A DNA stretch of 47,613 nucleotides, from contig JAFLVJ010000009.1 of assembly GCA_022508375.1 (NCBI GenBank), forward strand, positions 1-47,613. The letters run 5' to 3'. Below, one piece after another: positions 16,941-24,327 of this stretch. This DNA comes from Clostridiales bacterium. GTDB taxonomy: Bacteria > Bacillota > Clostridia > Christensenellales > CAG-314. Position 1 is the stretch's first letter. Every line of letters begins with the position of its first letter. Under the pieces are notes generated by a model, which was not told where the DNA came from, did not search any database, and was given only the letters and a program-made list of their open reading frames with translations. The position numbers and the translations under genes are program-made.

Positions 16941-16985
16941 AGCTCCAAAAAAGCACCGCGCATTGTAAGCGGTGCTTTTTTGGAG
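16941..16985. terminator. Symmetric 18-base-arm terminator abutting the distal tRNA-Thr fragment
   Basis: GCTCCAAAAAAGCACCGC pairs perfectly with its complement at 16968-16985 around a 9-base loop. The GC core followed by six T works on both strands. Its right arm includes the first bases of the tRNA-Thr fragment, so it probably derives from the original tRNA terminator. Confidence 0.75.
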
Positions 16986-17029
16986 CTACTAACCGGATTT
17001 GAACCGGTGACCCCGTCCTTACCAAAGAC
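16976..17029 (-). other. Distal attachment site: duplicated 3' end of tRNA-Thr
   Basis: Bases 16976-17024 are identical to 20661-20709, the 3' part and flanking T run of the intact tRNA-Thr; after one mismatch four more bases match. The 5' half of the tRNA is missing. This is the usual footprint of site-specific integration into a tRNA gene 3' end. Confidence 0.85.
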
Positions 17030-17109
17030 GATTGCTTTTTTCAAAAACCACAATAACTTGTATTTTTTGCATATTTTCAACCCTATATCTTGTATTTTTT
17101 AACAAATCA

Positions 17110-17268
17110 TGTGCCAATGATGTGCCTATTTTTTAGTTTTGGGCAGTTCCAAATCGTTTTAGACAGTTTTAGCGTCCTTCCAAAACATCACATAAAGATA
17201 ACGTAAAAATAAACAAAAAATGACTTATTGGCACACAAAAGAGGTATTTTGGACACCGTGTGCCAAAT
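17110..17268. repeat. GTGCCAA-type repeats near the distal attachment site
   Basis: TGTGCCAATGATGTGCCTAT at 17110-17129, TTGGCACAC near 17228 and GTGTGCCAA near 17259 (the last two inverted). The first block matches the one at 20539-20559 at the other end. Placement fits arm-type binding sites of a tyrosine integrase. Confidence 0.55.
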
Positions 17269-17311
17269 GCTATTTTACAATTTTAATCAAATACAATACA
17301 GAACTTATGCT

Positions 17312-18406
17312 TCATGATTTTTTATGATACAGTTTGAGTGTTTTATACATTCCCCAGTATGCCTTTTTGTCACTGTACCACAGACTAACTAACTGTAACA
17401 AATCTTTCATTCCTTTATCATTGATACATAGTTCATACTCACCATATGTAAGCCGTGCATAAGCAGTATTATCAAACCCATTGATGTAATTATTTCGATA
17501 AATTGCTATGGCGTTTGACAGCGCCTGGTCAAATTCCGTATTTCCATCCAATGTAGCAATGACATCTTCGTCTACTGACATCAAAGAAAGCACCATTGGT
17601 AAATATAAGAGCTTTGCTCCTCGCTCAATCAATGGCTTTATAATGGGGCATAATAACATACTAAATCTACCACTACCATATACGATTTGAGAAAATAGTA
17701 AATCCTTTGATACTCTTGGTAATGCTTCGAACAATGCAATCAAACAGTCTATTCGTTTTTGTTCGGTTTCTATTCTGTTGTCGTTGGACAATATTTCTAA
17801 TACTTCTTGTACGCGCAGATCCAACTTGAAAGAAAATATCCTGTTTAATTCCCATTCAAGGGCTGTTCTGTTATTGAACCCTAAGGTACTTGATAGTACA
17901 TCCCGAATGCTATCGTATCTATGTTCATTATTGAAAAATACAATTGGTTCAGCAAAATACTTGCTAGCATGAATATTGCAATTATAGTATTTCAGCAAAT
18001 ATTCTAATTCAGCATTTTCTTCGGTTGTTATTTTGAAAAAAATACGTTTATAAATTAAGTCTTCAAAACGTTCGCGTACTGTTTTTATACGCAGTAGCCA
18101 ATAGACAATGACATCATAATCACCAACGTCAATACTTTGTTGCAGTGCGTTTTCGTCTATATAATATAACTCGCCGAGTCTTTCTGTAATAGGTTGTTCT
18201 TTTTTCTTACCACTTAAAAGTTCATCTATCGTAACGCCAAACAATTCCGATAGCTGGTACAGCTTTTCAATTTTGATTCCGCCACCGTTTTCACATTGAC
18301 TGATTGCAGATGATGACACTCCTAATAATGCAGCCAAAGTTTTTTGATCCATTCCAATACCTTCACGTAATTCACGAATAAAGTTTCCCAATTTAAAGTT
18401 CCTCAT
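17312..18406 (-). CDS. HTH (XRE-type) protein with shared C-terminal domain, island gene 3
   Basis: A 364-aa protein. Residues about 6-64 are a Cro/C1-type helix-turn-helix ('QKTLAALLGVSSSAISQCEN'). The remaining 300 residues are helical and unrecognised. They share patterns with the preceding island gene: 'KDLLFSQI' at 234-241 versus KDLLLAQI there, and 'PLIERGAKL' at 258-266 versus LLIKSGAKL. The two proteins are therefore likely paralogues. Its ATG overlaps the previous stop by 14 bases with its own ribosome site (ggagaaaagat). A repressor role is plausible from the HTH. The large conserved tail suggests a sensing or effector function that cannot be named. Confidence 0.7.
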   Translation of the reverse strand: MRNFKLGNFIRELREGIGMDQKTLAALLGVSSSAISQCENGGGIKIEKLYQLSELFGVTIDELLSGKKKEQPITERLGELYYIDENALQQSIDVGDYDVIVYWLLRIKTVRERFEDLIYKRIFFKITTEENAELEYLLKYYNCNIHASKYFAEPIVFFNNEHRYDSIRDVLSSTLGFNNRTALEWELNRIFSFKLDLRVQEVLEILSNDNRIETEQKRIDCLIALFEALPRVSKDLLFSQIVYGSGRFSMLLCPIIKPLIERGAKLLYLPMVLSLMSVDEDVIATLDGNTEFDQALSNAIAIYRNNYINGFDNTAYARLTYGEYELCINDKGMKDLLQLVSLWYSDKKAYWGMYKTLKLYHKKS

Positions 18407-19907
18407 ATCTTTTCTCCACGGGAAAGTATTTTTTTCGAATTTCTTCTAGCGATAGCGTATCTATTTCTTCAAGCAATTTTGCGGTCAAATCAGAATTTCT
18501 GCTCGCCTTATATTCTGCGTATGACATAATGGACATCCGACTTAAAATATCATTTTCTGTCAATACATTTTTCTTTTCTCCAATCCATTCTGTGTATTCA
18601 AGCTCTTCTAATTGTTCGCCGGCATTCCACAATTGTTCTAACCTTTGCAGTTCACGCCTTTGTGCTGCTACTTTTTTTTCTGCGTCTTTACATTTTTGCC
18701 AGGACTTAATATCACCCACGCCAATTCGTTCTGCCAATAGCAATTGCTCTTTACGGCTCATATTTGGTTTCATATATTCCTGATATCGTTCGATTAATAT
18801 ATTTTCAGGAATTTTTTCATTTTTTATAAAAATCTCGTATAATTCATCAAGTGATAATTTTTTGCAATCCTTTCGAGTGCAATTCAGAAAATAATACAGA
18901 TCAATTAGTCTGTTTTTCGTGCTGTTTTCCGCCCAATAAAACTCCAGACGATTTTTTTCGCTATTATATGAAGATAGTAGTATTTTTGCATCAAGAAGGT
19001 AGTGTAGCTTTTCCATTTCATCTAAAATGGAAATAGGCTCGTATCTGTACACTTCAAAACCAAGTAATGACGAATTTAATTTAGCGCCACTTTTAATTAA
19101 CAATTTAATTCCTTCTTTTGTTATGCGCTCTTCATCGTAATCAATGCCGTATTTTTTTAAATACGTAAGTTTGTCGTAAAAATCGGTAATATTATGTGTC
19201 TGAATTTGGGCAAGGAGCAAATCCTTTTCCCAATCTTCCAATTCTTGTAGCAGTTTTTCGGTCATAGGAATGTTTTCTTCAAACCCACATAGATCTCTTT
19301 CAAATTCTATTCGTTTGTCGTAATCAAACAATTTTTTAACTTCCCAATATATTTCATCGAGTGAACTTCCATGCATCGACAAAATTTCGCGGTAAACTAC
19401 ATGTCGCAATAATTTCGTTTGATTGTTGGCATAATTTTCTAATTCACCGTATGATTGCTTAGCATAGTCACTGATGCTATAAAAGTTGTCAAACAAAAAG
19501 TTAAGCTCGTCATTTTGCATCACTGTTAGTGATTTCTTGTCAATAAGCTCTAACAGCAATTCTTTTACCCTAGCCTTTATTGTTCTTTCTTGTTCAATGC
19601 GAGTTTTATACAGCTCATCTGCGGAAAAGCGTTCAAACCACTTGGAATTGACAATAAAATATTTTTCTTCAAAATTTTGCGGTGTATATATTTCGCCATT
19701 CAAAATGTCAGAAACCTGTACCCCATAATACTCGGCAATAATATTGAGCTTATCCATGTCAGGAAAATTGCCTTTTTCCCACTTCGCTATGGTTTTATCC
19801 GATACTTCTATTCCATAATCAAACAAATCCATTGCTACTTGAAATTGTTTTTTGCCTTTCCGCATTCTTAGAAATTTTAGAAACTGACCGATTTTGCTCT
19901 TATCCAT
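18393..19907 (-). CDS. Large HTH (XRE-type) protein, island gene 2
   Basis: A 504-aa protein. Residues about 6-70 are a Cro/C1-type HTH ('GIEVSDKTIAKWEKGNFPDM', then 'YYGVQVSDILNG'). The roughly 430-residue C-terminal part is charged, helical and not recognised. Segments near 110-145 and 228-277 parallel the following gene, indicating a common domain. A coiled-coil-like stretch ('KKVAAQRRELQRLEQLWNAG') lies in the last quarter. It overlaps both neighbours (8 and 14 bases), giving tight translational coupling. No enzymatic motif was seen. Unusually long for a simple phage-type repressor. Confidence 0.7.
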   Translation of the reverse strand: MDKSKIGQFLKFLRMRKGKKQFQVAMDLFDYGIEVSDKTIAKWEKGNFPDMDKLNIIAEYYGVQVSDILNGEIYTPQNFEEKYFIVNSKWFERFSADELYKTRIEQERTIKARVKELLLELIDKKSLTVMQNDELNFLFDNFYSISDYAKQSYGELENYANNQTKLLRHVVYREILSMHGSSLDEIYWEVKKLFDYDKRIEFERDLCGFEENIPMTEKLLQELEDWEKDLLLAQIQTHNITDFYDKLTYLKKYGIDYDEERITKEGIKLLIKSGAKLNSSLLGFEVYRYEPISILDEMEKLHYLLDAKILLSSYNSEKNRLEFYWAENSTKNRLIDLYYFLNCTRKDCKKLSLDELYEIFIKNEKIPENILIERYQEYMKPNMSRKEQLLLAERIGVGDIKSWQKCKDAEKKVAAQRRELQRLEQLWNAGEQLEELEYTEWIGEKKNVLTENDILSRMSIMSYAEYKASRNSDLTAKLLEEIDTLSLEEIRKKYFPVEKRYEEL

Positions 19908-20298
19908 AAATAGCTTCCTCTATCATTTTGTCGCACTGTCTTTCCAATATTTTTCTGCGTTTCATTGCATAATCCACATTGCGTTTTTTTCTAAAAACTG
20001 TTAGCTGGTTTTCGCGTTTAATATCTTCCGGCTTTGCAGCTCCGAATAATCGCTGCTCAGTCGAATTGGTAACTTTAAAGTAGTAATCGTCTTTATTTAT
20101 TTCAACGCCCTCACAAAATTCATTTTGTGAGATTTGTTTGACATAGAGTATTGCATCTTTGTGATGATGCTTTACCCTTGGAAAATAACGCACCTTCAAG
20201 GCAGCTTCCTTCCCTGAAGAAGCTTCGACGTAAAACTGTTTTTCTATATAGTGATTTCGACCGACGTGACCACATTTTGCTCTAACTTTGTAGTACAT
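19900..20298 (-). CDS. Small conserved-looking protein with CGHVGR motif, island gene 1
   Basis: A 132-aa basic protein, first gene of the island operon. It begins 'MYYKVRAKCGHVGRNHYIEK' and contains 'PRVKHHHKDAILYVKQIS', a histidine-rich stretch. The N-terminal half (about 1-75) looks like a compact beta-rich domain, and the C-terminal half is very basic (RKKRNVDYAMKRRK), suggesting nucleic-acid contact. One Cys and several His do not make an obvious zinc site. Ribosome site caggaggta precedes the ATG. Its stop overlaps the next ATG by 8 bases. Function unknown. Confidence 0.65.
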   Translation of the reverse strand: MYYKVRAKCGHVGRNHYIEKQFYVEASSGKEAALKVRYFPRVKHHHKDAILYVKQISQNEFCEGVEINKDDYYFKVTNSTEQRLFGAAKPEDIKRENQLTVFRKKRNVDYAMKRRKILERQCDKMIEEAIYG

Positions 20299-20360
20299 TT
20301 TACCTCCTGTACCAGTATGTGAGCCAATTGTATCACGGTAATTATTTCTATGAGCGATAC

Positions 20361-20383
20361 ATTAATTTAACATTTAAATTAAT
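20361..20383. promoter_or_regulatory. Perfect inverted repeat in the island operon leader (candidate operator)
   Basis: ATTAATTTAA, three bases, TTAAATTAAT, about 38 bases downstream of the TTGACA promoter. It is a symmetric site suited to the two HTH proteins encoded by the same operon. Confidence 0.45.
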
Positions 20384-20420
20384 TGTAAATTTATTTTTAA
20401 GTTTTAGTAGAGTTGATAAT

Positions 20421-20449
20421 ACAATACATCATTTGGTAGACTTTGTCAA
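20421..20449 (-). promoter_or_regulatory. Promoter of the island operon
   Basis: Minus strand TTGACA (20449-20444), 17-base spacer, TATTGT (20426-20421). The leader to gene 1 is about 115 bases. Confidence 0.65.
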
Positions 20450-20538
20450 TCAGTTACAGTTTTGGTTATCGCAAACACGTGATTTGTTCTATTAAATACT
20501 GTACAAGGACGCGAATACATGCTCGCATCCCGCAAAAA

Positions 20539-20570
20539 TGTGCCAATTTGTGTGCCTATCGTGTGCCAAT
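20539..20570. repeat. GTGCCAA-type repeats near the tRNA-side attachment site
   Basis: TGTGCCAAT..GTGTGCCTAT (20539-20559) followed by GTGTGCCAAT. It is nearly the same block, in the same orientation, as 17110-17129, and lies about 100 bases inside the attachment core. Confidence 0.55.
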
Positions 20571-20637
20571 AAGTCAAAATTGGATGATTTTAGTCAAATA
20601 AGTGGTTGAAATTCCCTAAATTTATTAAAAAAATAAG

Positions 20638-20665
20638 AAAAAACCGCCCTAAATGGGCAGTTTTT
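20638..20665 (-). terminator. Terminator of tRNA-Thr
   Basis: AAAAAC-C-GCCC / GGGC-A-GTTTTT hairpin immediately after the CCA end, with six T on the minus strand. Confidence 0.8.
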
Positions 20666-20740
20666 GGAGCTACTAACCGGATTTGAACCGGTGACCCCGT
20701 CCTTACCAAGGACGTGCTCTACCTGCTGAGCCATAGTAGC
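20665..20740 (-). tRNA. tRNA-Thr (anticodon GGT)
   Basis: A 76-base cloverleaf. Acceptor arms GCTACTA/TAGTAGC, D arm GCTC/GAGC, anticodon arm CGTCC-TTGGTAA-GGACG giving GGT, T arm ACCGG-TTCAAAT-CCGGT, encoded CCA. It is the intact target copy of the integration described at 16976-20709; the element restores the 3' end sequence, so the tRNA stays functional. Confidence 0.96.
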
Positions 20741-20785
20741 GTATTTAGCATATTTAATTGTCGTTGCGGTTATAAAACCTTGTTT

Positions 20786-20814
20786 ATTATATATTGTTTT
20801 GTGTGCTTTGTCAA
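20786..20814 (-). promoter_or_regulatory. Consensus promoter of tRNA-Thr
   Basis: TTGACA, 17 bases, TATAAT on the minus strand (20814-20786), a perfect match to the sigma-A consensus. Confidence 0.9.
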
Positions 20815-20843
20815 TTGTCTGTTGAAAATTTTATTTAGTTATA

Positions 20844-20880
20844 CAAAGCTCTCCTGCGAACAAATCACAGGAGAGCTTGT
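20844..20880. terminator. Terminator after the transglutaminase gene
   Basis: AAGCTCTCCTG / CAGGAGAGCTT, an 11-base-pair stem with an 11-base loop, downstream of the minus-strand gene ending at 20923. The T tract is weak. Confidence 0.6.
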
Positions 20881-20922
20881 ATTCGCTATTTAAGCTTTAC
20901 TCTGCAAGCAACATTATAATTG

Positions 20923-23900
20923 TTACTTAGCCTTTTTCTTTTTCAATACAACGATGACTGCTGCGACAACGCACAATGCAATCAAGCTAGTCGCTACCAC
21001 TATTGCTACTATAGCCGCTGTGGGAAGTCCTGAATTGTCGGCAGGGTTTGTGGGGTCAACAGCGTTGATAGTTACATGCATTTCCTCACTTTCTGCCGAA
21101 TATGTAGCAAACATTGAGGCAGATGTTAACTTCAACACGTACGTTCCGGAGTCAGATACCTGAGCGTTGCGTATAACGAGAACGGAACTTGTTTGATTCT
21201 CTACCAGTTTACCGTCCTTGTACCAGCGGTAAGCAGTTGATCCAGATACTTCAAGCGTCGGTTCCAATCTCAGCTCTCCGCCGGCATCCATTGTTACGCT
21301 CTTACTAGCTTCAGCAACGGTAACTACCGGTTGTTTTACTTCCTGTTTGACAATAACACTCGATTCGTTGTTCATTGCTTGCTTTTCAAGTATTTTCTTC
21401 GAAACAAATTTTACTTCAACAAAGTTGACGCCTTTCGCAGACAAATGTTCATACGCAAGTGAGATAGAATATGCCGTTTTGCCTACAGCATCAGCCATTG
21501 CCTCGCCGTTAAGCATGATAGACGCTATTTCATAGCCTTCGTGCGCATTAACACTTACAACCTTGCTACCGTCCTTGTCAACGCGGAACATGTTGCCCAC
21601 TTCTTTGTCGGTTAATTCAGTTGCAGTAGCCACACCACCAAAATTGTTAGAAACGATAACGGATTTTGCAGTGTTTGCTTCATCGGAATCAGCAGTTGCT
21701 GCAACGATAGCAAACGGACTGAACGATTTGCAAAGCAGTACCAAACCAAGCGGTGTTACCGTACATTCGATTTCCTCGACATCGACAACTTGATCTCTCT
21801 TGTCTCGAATAAAGTGATACGCCTTAAACGTTACGCCATTCATTGAATCGTTGTAAGTAAAGCCTTCGGGGAAGCCCACGCACACGCGTACACCTTGACC
21901 TGTTTCCAGAACTACAGACTTGCAAATAGTAAGCGTGATATTGTAGGTGAAGCTTTCCAAAATGTCTTCATCAAAGGTGTCCTCAACCATATCCATCATC
22001 AGTTTATCTTGCTTTTGAGAGGGTTTGGTTACGACAAGCGCAAATCTGTCCTTGGACTGGCTAACGTCGGTACCGTCAGCTGTCTCCCAGCCTTGCTTGG
22101 ACAGATCTTCTTCTTCCATAAGCCTCGGTTGACCAAATACGTTCCAATGGTAGCCGTATGCTTTGTAGCAAAGAGCTTCGCACTCATGCCCCACAGCATA
22201 GGTTGCGGGATTGACTTGTCTGTGCGAGTTGACTCCTTCAAGGTTAAAGTTGAAGTAGTACATGACGCTGTCATACGCCCAATCTGCGTAAGGAGTAAAC
22301 TTAAAGGATACGCTTCCACATCTGTAGGAACCGTCAGGAAGCTTTTCGCCTAGGTCGTACTTGATGCTATTCACGTCGATGCAGTCATTAAACCTAACGG
22401 CGTTTGTTCCTTTCATAATTTCGCCCGTTGCGCGCATTCCGTAAACGGACATTTGAAGCTCCGTTGCGCCGTCCATAAATTGAAGCATCTGGTCGTACTC
22501 AATCGTTATACTCCAAGTACGCGTTCCGTTGGAAGGTATATCAAGCCTACCTGTCATGGCGGGGGTTGCTCTTACGATATGCGGAGCAGGTTGATAGTCG
22601 GGATCGCCGAATTGAGTTTCAATCAAGCCCGAGCGAGCAAGGAATATTGACATGTCGCCCGTGTAGGAAAGCATTTCTGCGGCTTCGTCAGCCGTATAGC
22701 CCCATCTGTCATCCCAGTCATAAGGACGAGGAGCCCTAGTCGTCAACGCAAATTCAAAGCCGGTCGATTTGCTCTCATCTTGAATAACGGTGTATCCTTC
22801 GCCTTCCTGAATGTTGGGGTACATAGGATATGGCTCACGTATGGGATTAAGATAAGCCCAAACCAAAGTTGATATACTGTTAGACTTCACTTTTCCATAT
22901 TCGAAAAGGTACTCATCGTCCCCAATACCCGATAAATCCTGTTGGTTCTTAATCTTTTCGGGCAGATAGTCGCCTTCGTAGCGTACGAGAATGTAGTAGC
23001 CTTTCGCTTCTGCTTCGGCGTAACCGCACCACTCGCCGTCAATCAGCACGCTTACGTAAATGTTGGTGGAATCAAGGTTGGTACTGTATGGCGTTTGAAC
23101 CACCTTAAACATACCGTGCGTAAGGCTGATCTCGCCGCCAATGTTTTGTTGGCTGAGTTCGGGATAGGTGAAAGGGTACTCTGCTTCCGACTTGTAGGGG
23201 CTGGTTACATGTTGAGTGTTCATGTAAGCTGCGCCCTTTAGGAAGTAGTCTTCACTGTACAGATAACCTAATTCATCATCATAGACGGTTTTTTCCATGT
23301 CCTTGTTTTCTCCACCTAATGTGTTTGGTAGATCGTCAAGGGGTGTTGTTCTTGAAATTAACCTCGGGTATTTTTCCGGCGGGTACTTTACTAAATCGTC
23401 ATAGTTAAGGTCGTCGAACGTCGGGTCCACTGCATACCAGCTTCCGTCAAGTTTAACGTAAGTCCACATATGTACTTCTTCTTGATTTTCACCGTGACGG
23501 TACGCGCCGTTTACAAGCACGCAAGGTACGCCCAGTTCGTCCATTATTGCCTTGAACGCGCGGCTGTAGCCTTCGCAAAGAGCTTTGCCCTTTATAAACA
23601 CGCCGTAAGGAGTTCTTACGTGTCCTGCGTCGTCGCCAGCTTCAGTTTCAAGTCTGTACGTAGTGCTTATTGCTACCTGTCTGTGCGCTTCTCTGATTTG
23701 CGCAACCTTAGCAGCAAGTTCATTACCAAGCGTTTTAACCTGACTGTTGGTAGGTTTAGCGGCTTTGGAAGCGGTAACAGACTTGCTGAGTGCCGTTTTG
23801 TACTCAACTATTGCTGCTCTAACCTCTGCTTCGCTGTTAAAGCCTTGCGTCCAGTAGGTGTCCGACCTGCCTACACCAAGATATGCGTGGTACTTGCCAC

Positions 23901-24303
23901 TAGTATCCTGCGTTACGCGCAAGGAAAGATATCCAAAGTCAACGTAAAAAATATCATCGTAATCTGTGTAAAACGCGTCGCGAGCTGCTCCCATAGCGTT
24001 AAGAAGAGTCATATCGCCGTTAGCGTACGCCTCGAGCTGAGCCTGCGTAACATGACCGCCCGCTACAAGGTCGTAATCTTCGCCCTTGATGAATATTTCA
24101 TTCGCGTTCATTGCTTGCATTGCCTTGTAGAACTCTTTTTGCTCGGTTGTGTTGAGCTGTGCGCCGAAGTAATTGTCAACGTTTGACAATTCGGCAGCTA
24201 CTGCTCGATACGTTCCTACGCCAAATACGCCCACTGCTATAAGTGCGGACAGCATAAAGCAAGCCAAAAGCGCCAAGCCAATCAGTTTTTTTGATTTTGT
24301 CAT
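20923..24303 (-). CDS. Secreted transglutaminase-like protein with Ig-like domain and C-terminal anchor
   Basis: A surface protein of 1,126 residues. It has an N-terminal signal peptide (KSKKLIGLALLACFML...) and a transglutaminase-like fold with the full triad: Cys243 in 'KALCEGYSRAF', His278 in 'EVHMWTYV', Asp293 in 'AVDPTFDD'. A long unrecognised middle follows, then an Ig-like domain ('YRWYKDGKLVEN', 'SDSGTYVLKL') and a final membrane helix followed by KKKKAK. There is no LPxTG, so anchoring is by the helix. It could cross-link or cleave peptide bonds in wall or host protein. Start taken at ATG 24303 after ggaggtatat. It follows the M3-like peptidase by 24 bases and may share its transcript. 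Confidence 0.82.
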   Translation of the reverse strand: MTKSKKLIGLALLACFMLSALIAVGVFGVGTYRAVAAELSNVDNYFGAQLNTTEQKEFYKAMQAMNANEIFIKGEDYDLVAGGHVTQAQLEAYANGDMTLLNAMGAARDAFYTDYDDIFYVDFGYLSLRVTQDTSGKYHAYLGVGRSDTYWTQGFNSEAEVRAAIVEYKTALSKSVTASKAAKPTNSQVKTLGNELAAKVAQIREAHRQVAISTTYRLETEAGDDAGHVRTPYGVFIKGKALCEGYSRAFKAIMDELGVPCVLVNGAYRHGENQEEVHMWTYVKLDGSWYAVDPTFDDLNYDDLVKYPPEKYPRLISRTTPLDDLPNTLGGENKDMEKTVYDDELGYLYSEDYFLKGAAYMNTQHVTSPYKSEAEYPFTYPELSQQNIGGEISLTHGMFKVVQTPYSTNLDSTNIYVSVLIDGEWCGYAEAEAKGYYILVRYEGDYLPEKIKNQQDLSGIGDDEYLFEYGKVKSNSISTLVWAYLNPIREPYPMYPNIQEGEGYTVIQDESKSTGFEFALTTRAPRPYDWDDRWGYTADEAAEMLSYTGDMSIFLARSGLIETQFGDPDYQPAPHIVRATPAMTGRLDIPSNGTRTWSITIEYDQMLQFMDGATELQMSVYGMRATGEIMKGTNAVRFNDCIDVNSIKYDLGEKLPDGSYRCGSVSFKFTPYADWAYDSVMYYFNFNLEGVNSHRQVNPATYAVGHECEALCYKAYGYHWNVFGQPRLMEEEDLSKQGWETADGTDVSQSKDRFALVVTKPSQKQDKLMMDMVEDTFDEDILESFTYNITLTICKSVVLETGQGVRVCVGFPEGFTYNDSMNGVTFKAYHFIRDKRDQVVDVEEIECTVTPLGLVLLCKSFSPFAIVAATADSDEANTAKSVIVSNNFGGVATATELTDKEVGNMFRVDKDGSKVVSVNAHEGYEIASIMLNGEAMADAVGKTAYSISLAYEHLSAKGVNFVEVKFVSKKILEKQAMNNESSVIVKQEVKQPVVTVAEASKSVTMDAGGELRLEPTLEVSGSTAYRWYKDGKLVENQTSSVLVIRNAQVSDSGTYVLKLTSASMFATYSAESEEMHVTINAVDPTNPADNSGLPTAAIVAIVVATSLIALCVVAAVIVVLKKKKAK

Positions 24304-24327
24304 ATATACCTCCATTTTTAATTATTT

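Larger units (their letters stand above)
16976..20709. mobile_element. 3.7 kb island integrated at tRNA-Thr, without integrase
   Basis: The segment is bounded by 49-base direct repeats of tRNA-Thr (16976-17024 and 20661-20709; offset 3,685 bases). It holds a single three-gene operon (20298 to 17312, minus strand), and 200-300 AT-rich non-coding bases at each end carry repeated GTGCCAA motifs resembling integrase arm sites. No integrase, excisionase or replication gene is visible. It may be a minimal satellite mobilised in trans or the fixed remnant of a larger element that lost its integrase. Confidence 0.75.

Noticed and set aside
16980-17029. A second tRNA gene
   Set aside because: Only the 3' two-thirds of tRNA-Thr is present; acceptor 5' strand and D arm are missing. 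It is an integration footprint.
12695-20709. The RM operon as part of the same tRNA-Thr island
   Set aside because: The RM genes lie outside the distal attachment fragment, and no third tRNA fragment was found beyond them; an independent insertion or older remnant cannot be excluded.
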